A program made the position numbers and the translations under genes. From SZUA-36 sp041570235 (GTDB lineage: Bacteria > Pseudomonadota > Gammaproteobacteria > Xanthomonadales > SZUA-36): a DNA stretch of 18,940 nt. Where the stretch lies: positions 1 through 18,940 of the forward strand of contig JBFFWN010000040.1 in assembly GCA_041570235.1 (NCBI GenBank). The letters run 5' to 3'. Under the pieces are notes generated by a model. That model made no database searches. It was given only the letters and a program-made list of their open reading frames with translations, and was not told the origin of the DNA. Position 1 is the first letter of the stretch. Each line of letters starts with the position of its first letter. Positions 8,218 to 16,050 of the stretch are shown in pieces.

Positions 8218-9294
8218 ATGAATAAAGAATCCGTGATGGCCTTACTGGCCGAAATCAATGATATAAACTCCAACTGTGACCTCGTCTCGGCGGGTTACAT
8301 CCGCGAAGTCGGTATTCATGAAAACCGCGTCAGCGTGGATATTCGACTGGGTTACCATGTTGCAGATAAAGGTGCAGCGCTGGCCGCCGAAGTCAAATCG
8401 AGGCTGGAAAGTGATCCGGAAATCGAAACGGCCAGTGTCAATATCAGCGCAAAGGTCATGCCGCACAAGGTCCAGGAAGACCTGAAGCCGCTTCCGTCCA
8501 TCGCCAATATCATTGCCGTGGGTTCTGGTAAGGGTGGCGTGGGCAAATCGACGACAGCCGTCAACCTGGCACTGGCGTTACAGGCCCAGGGCGCGCGCGT
8601 GGGTTTGCTCGATGCAGATATTTATGGGCCCAGCATACCTTCGATGCTCGGCGTCAAGGGACAGCCCAGTACCGACGGCGAAAAAATTATTCCCAAGGAG
8701 GCCTACGGCCTTAAGGTGATGTCGATCGGCTTCCTGGTGGAGGAAGATACCGCGATGATCTGGCGCGGACCGATGGTGACATCGGCCTTGCAACAGTTAC
8801 TGGGTGACACCGCCTGGGGCTCCCTCGACTACCTGATCATAGATCTGCCGCCCGGAACCGGTGATATCCAGCTCACCCTGGCCCAGAAGATACCGGTGGC
8901 CGGCGCCGTCATTGTCACCACACCGCAGGACATCGCTCTGCTGGATGCGCGCCGGGCAGTCAATATGTTCCGTAAGGTCGATGTGCCTGTGCTGGGCGTG
9001 GTCGAAAACATGAGTACGCACATTTGCACCAATTGCGGTCACGAGGAGGCCATATTCGGCCACGGTGGTGGTGAGGCCATGGCAAGGGATTTTGGCATTC
9101 CCCTGCTGGGACGGTTGCCGTTGACGATGGAAATTCGCTCCTCACTCGATGAGGGTAAACCGACCATGATGCAGGATAAGGATTCGGCCATCACACAGAG
9201 TTACCGGAGCCTGGCCTTGCGAACTGCTGGTGAACTGGCCGTCAAGCCCCGCAGCATGACACTGCAGATGCCCGAAATCCTGATCCAGAGCTAG
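8218..9294 (+). CDS. apbC: Mrp/ApbC-family iron-sulfur cluster carrier ATPase
   Basis: This is a P-loop ATPase that binds and transfers [4Fe-4S] clusters to apo-proteins (cytoplasm). The N-terminal ~80 residues form a MIP18/DUF59 domain. The deviant Walker A motif GSGKGGVGKS (102-111) carries the signature first lysine of the MinD/Mrp family. Also visible are DADIYGPSIPSMLG (about 132-144), DLPPGTGD (209-216) and the cluster-binding pair C270 and C273 in CTNCGHEE. The length (358) is typical. It is divergent from metG, as in many gammaproteobacteria. Its placement beside genes for Fe-S proteins (rsxB, rsxC, nth) is suggestive, but the pairing with metG is so widespread that a special link is only inference. 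A GAGAGA stretch precedes the ATG. Confidence 0.96.
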   Translation: MNKESVMALLAEINDINSNCDLVSAGYIREVGIHENRVSVDIRLGYHVADKGAALAAEVKSRLESDPEIETASVNISAKVMPHKVQEDLKPLPSIANIIAVGSGKGGVGKSTTAVNLALALQAQGARVGLLDADIYGPSIPSMLGVKGQPSTDGEKIIPKEAYGLKVMSIGFLVEEDTAMIWRGPMVTSALQQLLGDTAWGSLDYLIIDLPPGTGDIQLTLAQKIPVAGAVIVTTPQDIALLDARRAVNMFRKVDVPVLGVVENMSTHICTNCGHEEAIFGHGGGEAMARDFGIPLLGRLPLTMEIRSSLDEGKPTMMQDKDSAITQSYRSLALRTAGELAVKPRSMTLQMPEILIQS

Positions 9295-9345
9295 TGTAGT
9301 GTCAACCCTAAAAGGTAGAATCAGTGGTCACCGAGTGAGAAGACA

Positions 9346-9915
9346 ATGAGCATCAAATCGGATCGCTGGATACGTCGCATGGCCGATGAGTTTGGCATGA
9401 TTGAACCGTTTGAGGCCGGTCAGATACGCTCTTCTGCAGATGGTGAAAGGCAGATTTCCTATGGTACTTCGAGCTATGGTTATGATGTTCGCTGCGCCAA
9501 TCATTTCAAGATATTCACCAATATCAACTCTGCCGTGGTTGACCCGAAAAATTTTGATGAAAGCAGTTTTGTCGACTTTGTGGGTGATGTCTGCATCATT
9601 CCACCCAATTCATTTGCCCTGGCGCATACGGTCGAATACCTGCGAATTCCGCGCAATGTACTGACCATCTGTCTCGGAAAGTCCACCTATGCCCGCTGCG
9701 GCATCATCGTCAACGTCACACCGCTTGAACCGGAATGGGAAGGTCATGTGACCCTGGAGTTTTCCAACACCACGACCTTGCCGGCCAAAATATATGCCAA
9801 CGAGGGTGTTGCGCAGTTCCTGTTCTTTGAGTCGGATGAGGAATGTGAAACCTCCTACGCCGACAGGCTGGGCAAATACCAGGGCCAGCGGGGGGTCACT
9901 TTACCCAAGGCGTGA
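9346..9915 (+). CDS. dcd: dCTP deaminase
   Basis: Dcd deaminates dCTP to dUTP, feeding dTMP synthesis (trimeric, dUTPase-like fold). The 189-residue protein closely resembles the Pseudomonas-type enzyme. Visible marks are SYGTSSYGYDVRC (about 38-50), the phosphate-binding loop GKSTYARCGI, and VTPLEPEWEGHVTLEFSNTT, in which the E of TLEFSN is the expected catalytic glutamate. The C-terminal GKYQGQRGVTLPKA closes over the substrate in the family. It starts 51 bases after mrp with GAGAAG as the ribosome site, so it is probably co-transcribed with mrp. The mrp-dcd order is seen in other non-enteric gammaproteobacteria. Confidence 0.96.
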   Translation: MSIKSDRWIRRMADEFGMIEPFEAGQIRSSADGERQISYGTSSYGYDVRCANHFKIFTNINSAVVDPKNFDESSFVDFVGDVCIIPPNSFALAHTVEYLRIPRNVLTICLGKSTYARCGIIVNVTPLEPEWEGHVTLEFSNTTTLPAKIYANEGVAQFLFFESDEECETSYADRLGKYQGQRGVTLPKA

Positions 9916-9951
9916 GTCAGCCCCGCTCAGGTTCGCACGGAGACAGTTTTA

Positions 9952-11541
9952 ATGAGAACAGGAAACCCCGCTCTGCTCGCACTTTCCTTTATTTCGATGG
10001 TGTTGGGCGCCTGTGCGATCAAGCCACCCGCCTATGACCTGCTGATCCTGGGTGGAACCGTCGTTGACGGCACGGGGTCGCCGGCGTATCGAAGCGACAT
10101 TGCCGTTGTTGACAATGAAATTGTAAAAATGGGCGATCTGAATGGTCTCGATGCGCATCGTGTTATCAATGCCAAAGGTCTAATTGTTTCGCCGGGTTTT
10201 ATTGATCTCCACTCACATGCAGACCGGAATATCAGGGATAACCCCGGTGGAGAAAACTATCTGCACCAGGGTGTAACGACCATTCTGACGGGTAACTGCG
10301 GCAGTTCCCCGGTAGATCTGGACGGTTATTTTCAGTCTGTCATGGAAACGGGCATCGCACTCAATATGGGTTTGCTGATCGGACACAACTCGGTGCGCAT
10401 GGATGTCATGGGCAATGATAACCGTGTACCCACCCCCATTGAACAGGAGCGGATGGAGGACCTAATTAAAACCGCCATGGATGCGGGTGCATTCGGCATG
10501 TCTACCGGGCTGATATATCTACCCGGAACCTACTCGGAAACCGCTGAGGTTATTGGCCTGGCAAAGGTGGTTGCATCCGAGGGCGGTATTTATGCAAGCC
10601 ATATCAGGAGCGAGTTTGACCTGGTCGTCGAGGCGATTGAAGAGGCTATCATGGTCGGCCGTGAAGCCGGTCTCCCGGTGCAGATTTCCCATTTCAAGGT
10701 GGCTGACAACACCATGTGGGGCGATAGCCAGGTGACCCTGGGCCTGGTTGAGGGCGCCAGGGCCGAAGGGCTGGATGTCACTGTTGATCAATATCCCTAT
10801 ACCGCCACCAGCACGGGTCTTGCCAACGTCATCCCGGCCTGGGCCAGGGCCGGCAGCCGTGAGGATTTCCAGGCCCGGCTCGATGACCCTGCAAGCCGCG
10901 CCAGGATCAAGGCCGATTCGATCAACATCCTGAATGGCGCAAGGGCCGCCGGTGACCTGTCGCGGATTACCGTGGCGTCTTTTGAGAATCACCCCGAATA
11001 TTCGGGCAAAACCCTGGCCGAGGTCACCATGATGAACGGCCTTGAGCCAACCATCGACAACGGTGCAGAAGTGGCGATGGATATTCTTTATGACGGTGAC
11101 GGGTCCGCGATCTATTTCATGATGACCGAGGAGGATGTCAGGAATATCATGCAGGCGCCTTTTACCAGCATCGCCTCGGACAGCTCAGCGGTGCCGTTCG
11201 GGGAGAATGTGCCTCACCTCAGAAACTACGGCACCTTTCCCAGGGTGCTGGCAAAATACGTTCGTGAGGAGGGCGTGCTGGAGCTTGAACAGGCCATATA
11301 CAAGATGACGGGTCTGCCGGCCAGCCGTATCAATCTCAAGAGCAGGGGAAAGTTAAGCGAAGGCATGGTGGCCGATATCAACATTTTTGACCCTGACACC
11401 GTTCAGGATAATGATGACTGGGCGCACCCGCATCAATATGCCAGCGGCTTCGAATATGTGATCGTCGGTGGAATAACGGTGGTGGCTGGTGGTGAGGTCA
11501 CCGGTTCCCGGCCTGGAAAAATACTCAGACGGGGTTCGTGA
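9952..11541 (+). CDS. Lipoprotein N-acyl-D-amino-acid deacylase family amidohydrolase
   Basis: This is a 529-residue member of the amidohydrolase superfamily, D-aminoacylase branch, which hydrolyses N-acyl-D-amino acids or related amides in a zinc-dependent way. A lipoprotein signal is clear: hydrophobic segment then LGAC with lipidation at C21, so it should be membrane-anchored in the periplasm. Metal ligands fit the family: H87 and H89 (DLHSHAD), C116 (TGNCGSS, the bridging cysteine of D-aminoacylases), H217 (YASHIRSE), H247 (QISHFK) and D410 (ASDSSAVP). PHLRNYGTFPRVL and the GMVADINIFD end are also typical. GGAG lies nine bases before the ATG. It follows dcd by 36 bases but is functionally unrelated to it. 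The true substrate (D-amino-acid derivative, dipeptide or other amide) cannot be told. Confidence 0.88.
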   Translation: MRTGNPALLALSFISMVLGACAIKPPAYDLLILGGTVVDGTGSPAYRSDIAVVDNEIVKMGDLNGLDAHRVINAKGLIVSPGFIDLHSHADRNIRDNPGGENYLHQGVTTILTGNCGSSPVDLDGYFQSVMETGIALNMGLLIGHNSVRMDVMGNDNRVPTPIEQERMEDLIKTAMDAGAFGMSTGLIYLPGTYSETAEVIGLAKVVASEGGIYASHIRSEFDLVVEAIEEAIMVGREAGLPVQISHFKVADNTMWGDSQVTLGLVEGARAEGLDVTVDQYPYTATSTGLANVIPAWARAGSREDFQARLDDPASRARIKADSINILNGARAAGDLSRITVASFENHPEYSGKTLAEVTMMNGLEPTIDNGAEVAMDILYDGDGSAIYFMMTEEDVRNIMQAPFTSIASDSSAVPFGENVPHLRNYGTFPRVLAKYVREEGVLELEQAIYKMTGLPASRINLKSRGKLSEGMVADINIFDPDTVQDNDDWAHPHQYASGFEYVIVGGITVVAGGEVTGSRPGKILRRGS

Positions 11542-11628
11542 AAAAATTGAATGCGGGATAGAGGTCAATCGCAAGAGTTCCATTCTTTGCAGGTGTGCCA
11601 ATGACAGTCAGGAAAACAAACAGGAAAA

Positions 11629-11985
11629 ATGATGAAACTTGGTAAATTGAAAAGCTTACTGGTGCTGCTAATCATAATGATGATATCCGCAACTGCGCAG
11701 GCCCGGCCAAAACCCGACGGTGCGGCTGATTTTAAAGACAGGCAAAGAGCCTGGGAGCGACACCAGGGGATGGTGGCAAGCTCACCCTATGCAGGGTTGG
11801 AGTGGCGCAGTGTCGGTCCGGTGGTCCAGGGAGGGCGCCTGGTGGACATGGAGGTTGTTCCGGGACAACCCTATACGTTTTATGCCGCATATGCTTCGGG
11901 TGGTTTGTGGAAAACCACCAATAACGGCCACACCTTTGAGCCCGGAGTTAAGGCAACCCACACGCTGCGCGGCAAGAAAGACTGA
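11629..11985 (+). pseudogene. Truncated N-terminal remnant of an exported BNR/beta-propeller (sortilin-like) protein
   Basis: The ORF encodes 118 residues. There is a Sec signal peptide with a cleavable AQA/RP junction near residue 25, then WRSVGPVVQGGRLVDMEVVPG and YAAYASGGLWKTTNNGHTFEP. These match the opening of large (around 1000-residue) WD40/YVTN/BNR repeat proteins, often annotated as glycosyl hydrolase or VPS10-domain proteins. Only the first propeller blade is present. After FEP the sequence changes to GVKATHTLRGKKD and stops. The next gene, degS, ends only 23 bases further on in the opposite direction, so no room remains for the rest. It may be a decayed gene or a small secreted relic. 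AGGAA precedes the ATGATG start pair (11629 or 11632), so translation signals remain intact. Confidence 0.7.
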
Positions 11986-12001
11986 TCGAAATCGCCGGCC
12001 G

Positions 12002-12027
12002 GCAACCGCTATCGCAATGGCGGTTGC
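12002..12027. terminator. Stem-loop at the convergent end of degS (possible weak terminator)
   Basis: GCAACCGC (12002-12009) and GCGGTTGC (12020-12027) form a perfect 8-bp stem with a 10-base loop that contains the degS stop codon. No T-run follows on either strand, so intrinsic termination is doubtful. The right arm is also constrained by degS codons. Confidence 0.25.
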
Positions 12028-13148
12028 TGGATCAGCGTGGCATAGGTTTGGAATGTTTCCGAACCCCTTTGCACCAGGAATTCAACCCTGCTGCCGGGTT
12101 CGCGTTGCGAAATCACCAACAACAGCGCTCTTGCGTCGACGATTTCTTCGCCATCAATACTCAGCAGGATATCGCCGGGCCGGATACCTGCACTCCAGGC
12201 AGGTCCGTTGGGGGTAATGTCGCGTACCTGTGTGCCCCGTCGTATTGAGCTGCCGTCGGTCAGCGGGGTCAGCGGCAGGTCACCGAACATGGCGCCGAGT
12301 GAACCGCGCCTGACGCTGCCATTTTCAACGATCTGTTGCATGACGTCCCTGGCCATGGCAATCGGAATGGCAAAGCCGATATTCTGTGCGCCCTGCATCT
12401 GTGCGAGGTTGCGGGTATTGATACCGATGACTTCGCCCTTGTAATTGATCAGGGCGCCACCGCTGTTGCCCGCGTTGATTGCGGCATCGGTCTGGATGAA
12501 ATCCTCATACAGCGACGCGCGCAGTACATTTCGACCGGTCGCACTGACAATGCCCATGGTCACCGTGTGACTGAGGCCAAAAGCGTTGCCTATGGCCAAT
12601 ACGACGTCACCCACCCTGACGCCGGCGTTTTCCGCCAGCGGCGCCGCGGGCAGATCTGAGAGGTCAACCTTGAGCACGGCCAGATCGGTTTCCGGGTCAC
12701 TGCCAACCACCTGCGCTGTCGCGTATCTGCCGTCCCATAAGCCAACACTGATATTTTGCACCTGGCTGATCACATGGTAGTTGGTCAGAATATAGCCGTC
12801 TTCGCTGACCAATACGCCTGAACCCATGTCTACCAGTGACCGCGTAACATAGGTGCTGCCATGGATTTTTCGCATTTGCGGCGATGCCTTTGCCACCTCG
12901 ACGGTGCGCGTATAAATGCTGACAACGGACGGCGCGGTGCGATCAACTGCATCGGCATAGGACACCTGTGCTACCGGGGTTTCCACCACTTCTGTCACCA
13001 CCGGATTGAAACGGTCCACGACACTCGGCCACAGGTATAAAATAACAAATGCGAGGGCCAGGCCTGCAACGGTGGAACGCAACAGGAAGCCCGCTATCGA
13101 TGACGGAGATCGACGTTTTTTTGATGAATGGTTTTCGGCTTGATTCAC
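12009..13148 (-). CDS. degS: DegS/AlgW-type periplasmic serine protease (one PDZ domain, membrane-anchored)
   Basis: This HtrA-family protease senses misfolded outer-membrane proteins and, in the DegS/AlgW branch, cuts the anti-sigma factor to release sigma-E/AlgU. Residues ~19-44 form one N-terminal membrane anchor. The protease domain has H125 (TNYHV), D155 (PETDLAVL) and S229 (NAGNSGGAL). A single PDZ domain spans about 283-362 (GTQVRDITPNGPAWSAGIRPGDILL). One PDZ plus an anchor distinguishes it from the two-PDZ DegP/DegQ. Length 379 falls between DegS (355) and AlgW (389). The start is GTG, with GGGAG nine bases upstream. It is divergent from petA, an arrangement resembling that of algW near petABC-sspAB in pseudomonads. 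The algW name is equally defensible. Confidence 0.93.
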   Translation of the reverse strand: MNQAENHSSKKRRSPSSIAGFLLRSTVAGLALAFVILYLWPSVVDRFNPVVTEVVETPVAQVSYADAVDRTAPSVVSIYTRTVEVAKASPQMRKIHGSTYVTRSLVDMGSGVLVSEDGYILTNYHVISQVQNISVGLWDGRYATAQVVGSDPETDLAVLKVDLSDLPAAPLAENAGVRVGDVVLAIGNAFGLSHTVTMGIVSATGRNVLRASLYEDFIQTDAAINAGNSGGALINYKGEVIGINTRNLAQMQGAQNIGFAIPIAMARDVMQQIVENGSVRRGSLGAMFGDLPLTPLTDGSSIRRGTQVRDITPNGPAWSAGIRPGDILLSIDGEEIVDARALLLVISQREPGSRVEFLVQRGSETFQTYATLIQQPPLR

Positions 13149-13178
13149 CGGTAATGACTCCCAACAGTTCAGTTAAGA

Positions 13179-13202
13179 CCCGGATTTATGCATAAACCCG
13201 GG
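13179..13202. promoter_or_regulatory. 24-base near-perfect palindrome between degS and petA
   Basis: Two 12-base arms, CCCGGATTTATG and CATAAACCCGGG, are complementary except for one A-C pair and meet at an ATGCAT centre. The element is 30 bases upstream of the degS GTG and 207 bases upstream of petA. It could be an operator for a dimeric regulator, or a stem in the degS leader RNA. No T-run follows on either strand, so it is not a standard terminator. Confidence 0.4.
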
Positions 13203-13231
13203 CTCAAGGGCTAATTCTATCGGCAAATCGT

Positions 13232-13260
13232 TTGTTTCGCATGGTCCGTTTCGGTAAAAT
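13232..13260 (+). promoter_or_regulatory. Candidate sigma-70 promoter for petABC
   Basis: TTGTTT (13232-13237) and TAAAAT (13255-13260) are spaced by 17 bases on the petA strand. The -10 is a good match (five of six) and the -35 a weak one. Transcription from here would give a leader of about 140 bases before petA. A second, weaker -10-like TATAAG lies nearer to the gene, at about 13363. Called by eye only. Confidence 0.35.
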
Positions 13261-13409
13261 AGCGGATTGATTCAGGTAAGGGACAAGATAAATGTCGTGC
13301 GCGATGGAAACTTTTTGCTTTTCTATGCCTGTAATCATTACAAGAATTCGTATTTCCTGACTATAAGAGTAGTCGTCCTTTCAAGGGACTTTTTCTGCTG
13401 GAGAACTAA

Positions 13410-14006
13410 ATGTCATCTGATGAGGTGAACAAGGGGCGACGTCGGTTTTTGGTCGCTACCACTTCTGTTGTAGGCGGTATCGGCGTGGGTTTCGCGGCCG
13501 TGCCATTTATCAAGTCATGGATGCCCAGCGCGAAGGCGCAGGCTGTCGGTGCACCGGTTGAGGTAAATATCAGCAAGCTGAGAGAAGGTCAACTGCTCAA
13601 GGTTCAGTGGCGTGGTCAGACCATTGGCGTATTGCGCCGTACCCCTGAGATGGTCGCCGGTCTGCCAAAAGTAGATGCAGAACTTGCCGATCCGGAATCC
13701 GTCAACGCCGAACAGCCCGACTATATTGAAGGCGAACCGCGCGCCCTGAAGCCGGAGTTCCTGGTGGTCAATATGCATTGCACCCATTTGGGCTGCGTGC
13801 CTCAGATGGTTCCAGAGGTGGGTCCCCAGCCTTTTGATCAGAATTGGAATGGCGGCTTTTATTGTCCTTGCCATAAGTCAAAGTTTGATCTCGCCGGCCG
13901 AGTTTACAAGGGTGTGCCGGCACCAACCAATTTGCGCATCCCTCCCTACAGTTTCCTCGATGATCGCACATTGATTATCGGCGTTAACCCGCACGGAGCA
14001 GTGTAA
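13410..14006 (+). CDS. petA: Ubiquinol-cytochrome c reductase Rieske iron-sulfur subunit
   Basis: This is the Rieske [2Fe-2S] subunit of the bc1 complex, taking electrons from quinol at the Qo site and passing them to cytochrome c1. The N-terminus has an arginine cluster GRRRFLVAT (9-17) followed by a hydrophobic helix, a Tat-type uncleaved anchor usual for bacterial Rieske proteins. Cluster ligands are C124 and H126 (CTHLGC) and C152 and H155 (CPCH). The disulfide pair is C129 and C154. Length 198 is typical. GGAGA precedes the ATG by about six bases. The stop overlaps petB by one base (TAATG), so petABC is a tightly coupled operon. Confidence 0.97.
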   Translation: MSSDEVNKGRRRFLVATTSVVGGIGVGFAAVPFIKSWMPSAKAQAVGAPVEVNISKLREGQLLKVQWRGQTIGVLRRTPEMVAGLPKVDAELADPESVNAEQPDYIEGEPRALKPEFLVVNMHCTHLGCVPQMVPEVGPQPFDQNWNGGFYCPCHKSKFDLAGRVYKGVPAPTNLRIPPYSFLDDRTLIIGVNPHGAV

Positions 14007-15250
14007 TGGCCAAAATTACCAACAGTATTTCGAAGGGCGCGGGCGCCACGCTGGAATGGGTGGATAAACGTCTTCCGGTCAGTTCGTTCTGGAATGCCGT
14101 GATGACAGGCTACCAGGCTCCCAAGAATTTCAATTTCTGGTACTACATGGGTTCATTGGCCCTGCTGGTGCTGGCGATCCAGATTTTCTCCGGCATCTTG
14201 CTGGCCATGCACTACAAGCCTTCAGCGGCCGATGCTTTTGCGTCCGTTGAGTACATCATGCGTGATGTAGAATGGGGCTGGTTGATCCGCTATATGCATA
14301 CCACCGGCGCCTCATTTTTCTTCATTGTGATCTACCTGCATATGTTCCGCAGCCTGCTCTATGGCTCTCATAAAGCGCCACGCGAATTGTTGTGGGTATT
14401 CGGCATGTTTATCTACGTAGTATTGATGGCCGAGGCGTTTCTGGGCTATATCCTGCCCTGGGGCCAGATGTCCTACTGGGGCGCGCAGGTCATCATCAAC
14501 CTGTTTGGTGCGCTACCGAAAATTGGCGAACCCCTGACGCAGTGGATACGCGGTGACTACTTTATTTCCGATGCAACCCTGAACCGGTTTTTTGCCCTGC
14601 ACGTGATCGCCGTGCCGCTGGCCCTGATGGGGCTGATCTTATTGCACCTGGTGGCTTTGCGTGAGAATGGCTCGAATAACCCCGACGGCATTGAGATCAA
14701 GAAGAACAAGGGACCCGATGGAACACCGTTAGATGGTATTCCGTTCCACCCGTATTACACCGTCAAGGATATTTTTGGCGTGGGAATGTTCCTGATCGTA
14801 TTCTCTTTCGTCCTGTTCATGTGGCCGGAAGCGAATGGACTGTTCCTGGAACATGACAACTTTGTGCCGGCCGACCCGCTGGTAACGCCCGAGCACATCA
14901 AGCCGGTATGGTATTTCACCCCGTTCTATGCCATTTTGAAGGCCGTGCCCGACAAGCTAATGGGTGTTCTGACCATGGGCGCCTCTGTGGCTGTTCTGTT
15001 CTTCCTGCCCTGGATTGATCGCTCACCGGTCAGGTCAATACGTTACCGTGGAACCTGGTACAAGGTGCTTTTGACCCTGTTCACGATTGCATTTGTACGC
15101 CTTGGATTGCTGGGTATGGCGGAAGGCACCCCTGCACAGACCATCGAGATGAGGGTGTGGACATTGGTTTACTTCATGTTTTTTGTCCTGCTGTTTTTCA
15201 TGAGTCCGGGCGGCAAGACCAAACCGGAACCGGATCGGGTGACGCACTGA
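14006..15250 (+). CDS. petB: Ubiquinol-cytochrome c reductase cytochrome b subunit
   Basis: Cytochrome b is the membrane core of the bc1 complex, holding hemes bL and bH and both quinone sites. The protein (414 residues) has about eight hydrophobic helices. Heme ligands are H98 and H112 in helix B, and H199 and H214 in helix D, so 13 residues separate the first pair and 14 the second. The Qo motif reads PVWY (300-303) rather than the PEWY of mitochondria and alphaproteobacteria; PVWY is known from other proteobacterial lineages. It starts within TAATG at the petA stop and ends within TGATG at the petC start. Confidence 0.97.
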   Translation: MAKITNSISKGAGATLEWVDKRLPVSSFWNAVMTGYQAPKNFNFWYYMGSLALLVLAIQIFSGILLAMHYKPSAADAFASVEYIMRDVEWGWLIRYMHTTGASFFFIVIYLHMFRSLLYGSHKAPRELLWVFGMFIYVVLMAEAFLGYILPWGQMSYWGAQVIINLFGALPKIGEPLTQWIRGDYFISDATLNRFFALHVIAVPLALMGLILLHLVALRENGSNNPDGIEIKKNKGPDGTPLDGIPFHPYYTVKDIFGVGMFLIVFSFVLFMWPEANGLFLEHDNFVPADPLVTPEHIKPVWYFTPFYAILKAVPDKLMGVLTMGASVAVLFFLPWIDRSPVRSIRYRGTWYKVLLTLFTIAFVRLGLLGMAEGTPAQTIEMRVWTLVYFMFFVLLFFMSPGGKTKPEPDRVTH

Positions 15251-15996
15251 TGAAAAAGATTGCCACATATGTTTTCGCTGCATTTTTGTTACTGCCGGTC
15301 GCCAGTGTTACCGCCTCTGCTGCGGGGGGCGCAGGTGTTGAGCATTCCGGCGCCAATATCAACGATGTCGCTTCACTGCAACGCGGTGCGAAGTATTTTG
15401 TCAATTACTGCCTGAGTTGCCATACCCTCAGTTACGTGCGTTACAACCGCGTGGCCGAGGACCTTCAATTGAGCGAAGAGGCGGTCATGGAAAACCTGGT
15501 GTTCTCGGACGCCAAGTTCGGTGAGACGATGAACATCGCCATGGATCCGGAGCAGGCCAAGGCCTGGTTTGGTAAGACGCCACCTGATTTGTCCCTGAGC
15601 GGCCGCTCCCGCGGCGCAGACTGGTTGTACTCCTATCTGCTCGGATTTTACAAAGATGAAAATGGCGGTTGGAACAATACGCTGTTACCCAATGCATCCA
15701 TGCCGCACGTGCTGTGGACGCTGCAGGGCATCCAGACACCGATTTACCGTCAGGATACAGATGAAAACGGGTATACTCATGAGGTCATCGATCATTTCGA
15801 ACTGACCACGCCGGGCACTGAGTCACCGGAGGAGTTCAAACAGACCGCCCGTGATATCGCGGCGTTTCTTGATTATGCCGGTGAACCAGCCAAGCTCAAA
15901 CGCAAAAGTGTTGGCGTTTGGGTAATATTGTTCCTGGTGTTTTTCACGTCTATCGCCTACCTGCTGAAAGCAGAGTATTGGCGCGACGTTCATTAA
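15250..15996 (+). CDS. petC: Ubiquinol-cytochrome c reductase cytochrome c1 subunit
   Basis: Cytochrome c1 accepts electrons from the Rieske protein and passes them to soluble or membrane cytochrome c in the periplasm. A Sec signal peptide covers about residues 1-24 (TASAA). The covalent heme site is C54-L-S-C57-H58. The likely axial methionine is M151 in NASMPHVLW. A C-terminal helix (about 222-239) anchors it, followed by AEYWRDVH. The ATG overlaps the petB stop as TGATG, giving 248 residues. A longer in-frame start inside petB (15157) is rejected because it would place petB-overlapping, non-family sequence before the signal peptide. Confidence 0.96.
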   Translation: MKKIATYVFAAFLLLPVASVTASAAGGAGVEHSGANINDVASLQRGAKYFVNYCLSCHTLSYVRYNRVAEDLQLSEEAVMENLVFSDAKFGETMNIAMDPEQAKAWFGKTPPDLSLSGRSRGADWLYSYLLGFYKDENGGWNNTLLPNASMPHVLWTLQGIQTPIYRQDTDENGYTHEVIDHFELTTPGTESPEEFKQTARDIAAFLDYAGEPAKLKRKSVGVWVILFLVFFTSIAYLLKAEYWRDVH

Positions 15997-16039
15997 TTCA
16001 GTTTTACAGGCAGATCACTGCCCAGCGGTTACGCCGAAC

Positions 16040-16044
16040 AGGAG
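16040..16044 (+). promoter_or_regulatory. Ribosome binding site that fixes the sspA GTG start
   Basis: AGGAG lies six bases before GTG at 16051. The in-frame ATG at 16081 has no comparable site, so GTG is preferred. Confidence 0.6.
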
Positions 16045-16050
16045 AAATTT

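Noticed and set aside
11899..11919. Perfect 8-bp inverted repeat GGTGGTTT / AAACCACC
   Set aside because: It lies within codons of the conserved SGGLWKTTNN motif, which explains the bases; no separate role is supported.
11720..12217. 165-residue plus-strand ORF overlapping the BNR remnant and degS
   Set aside because: It is an out-of-frame shadow of both genes with no family resemblance.
15157..15249. Longer start for petC inside petB
   Set aside because: It would put 31 non-family residues before a good signal peptide; the TGATG start fits.
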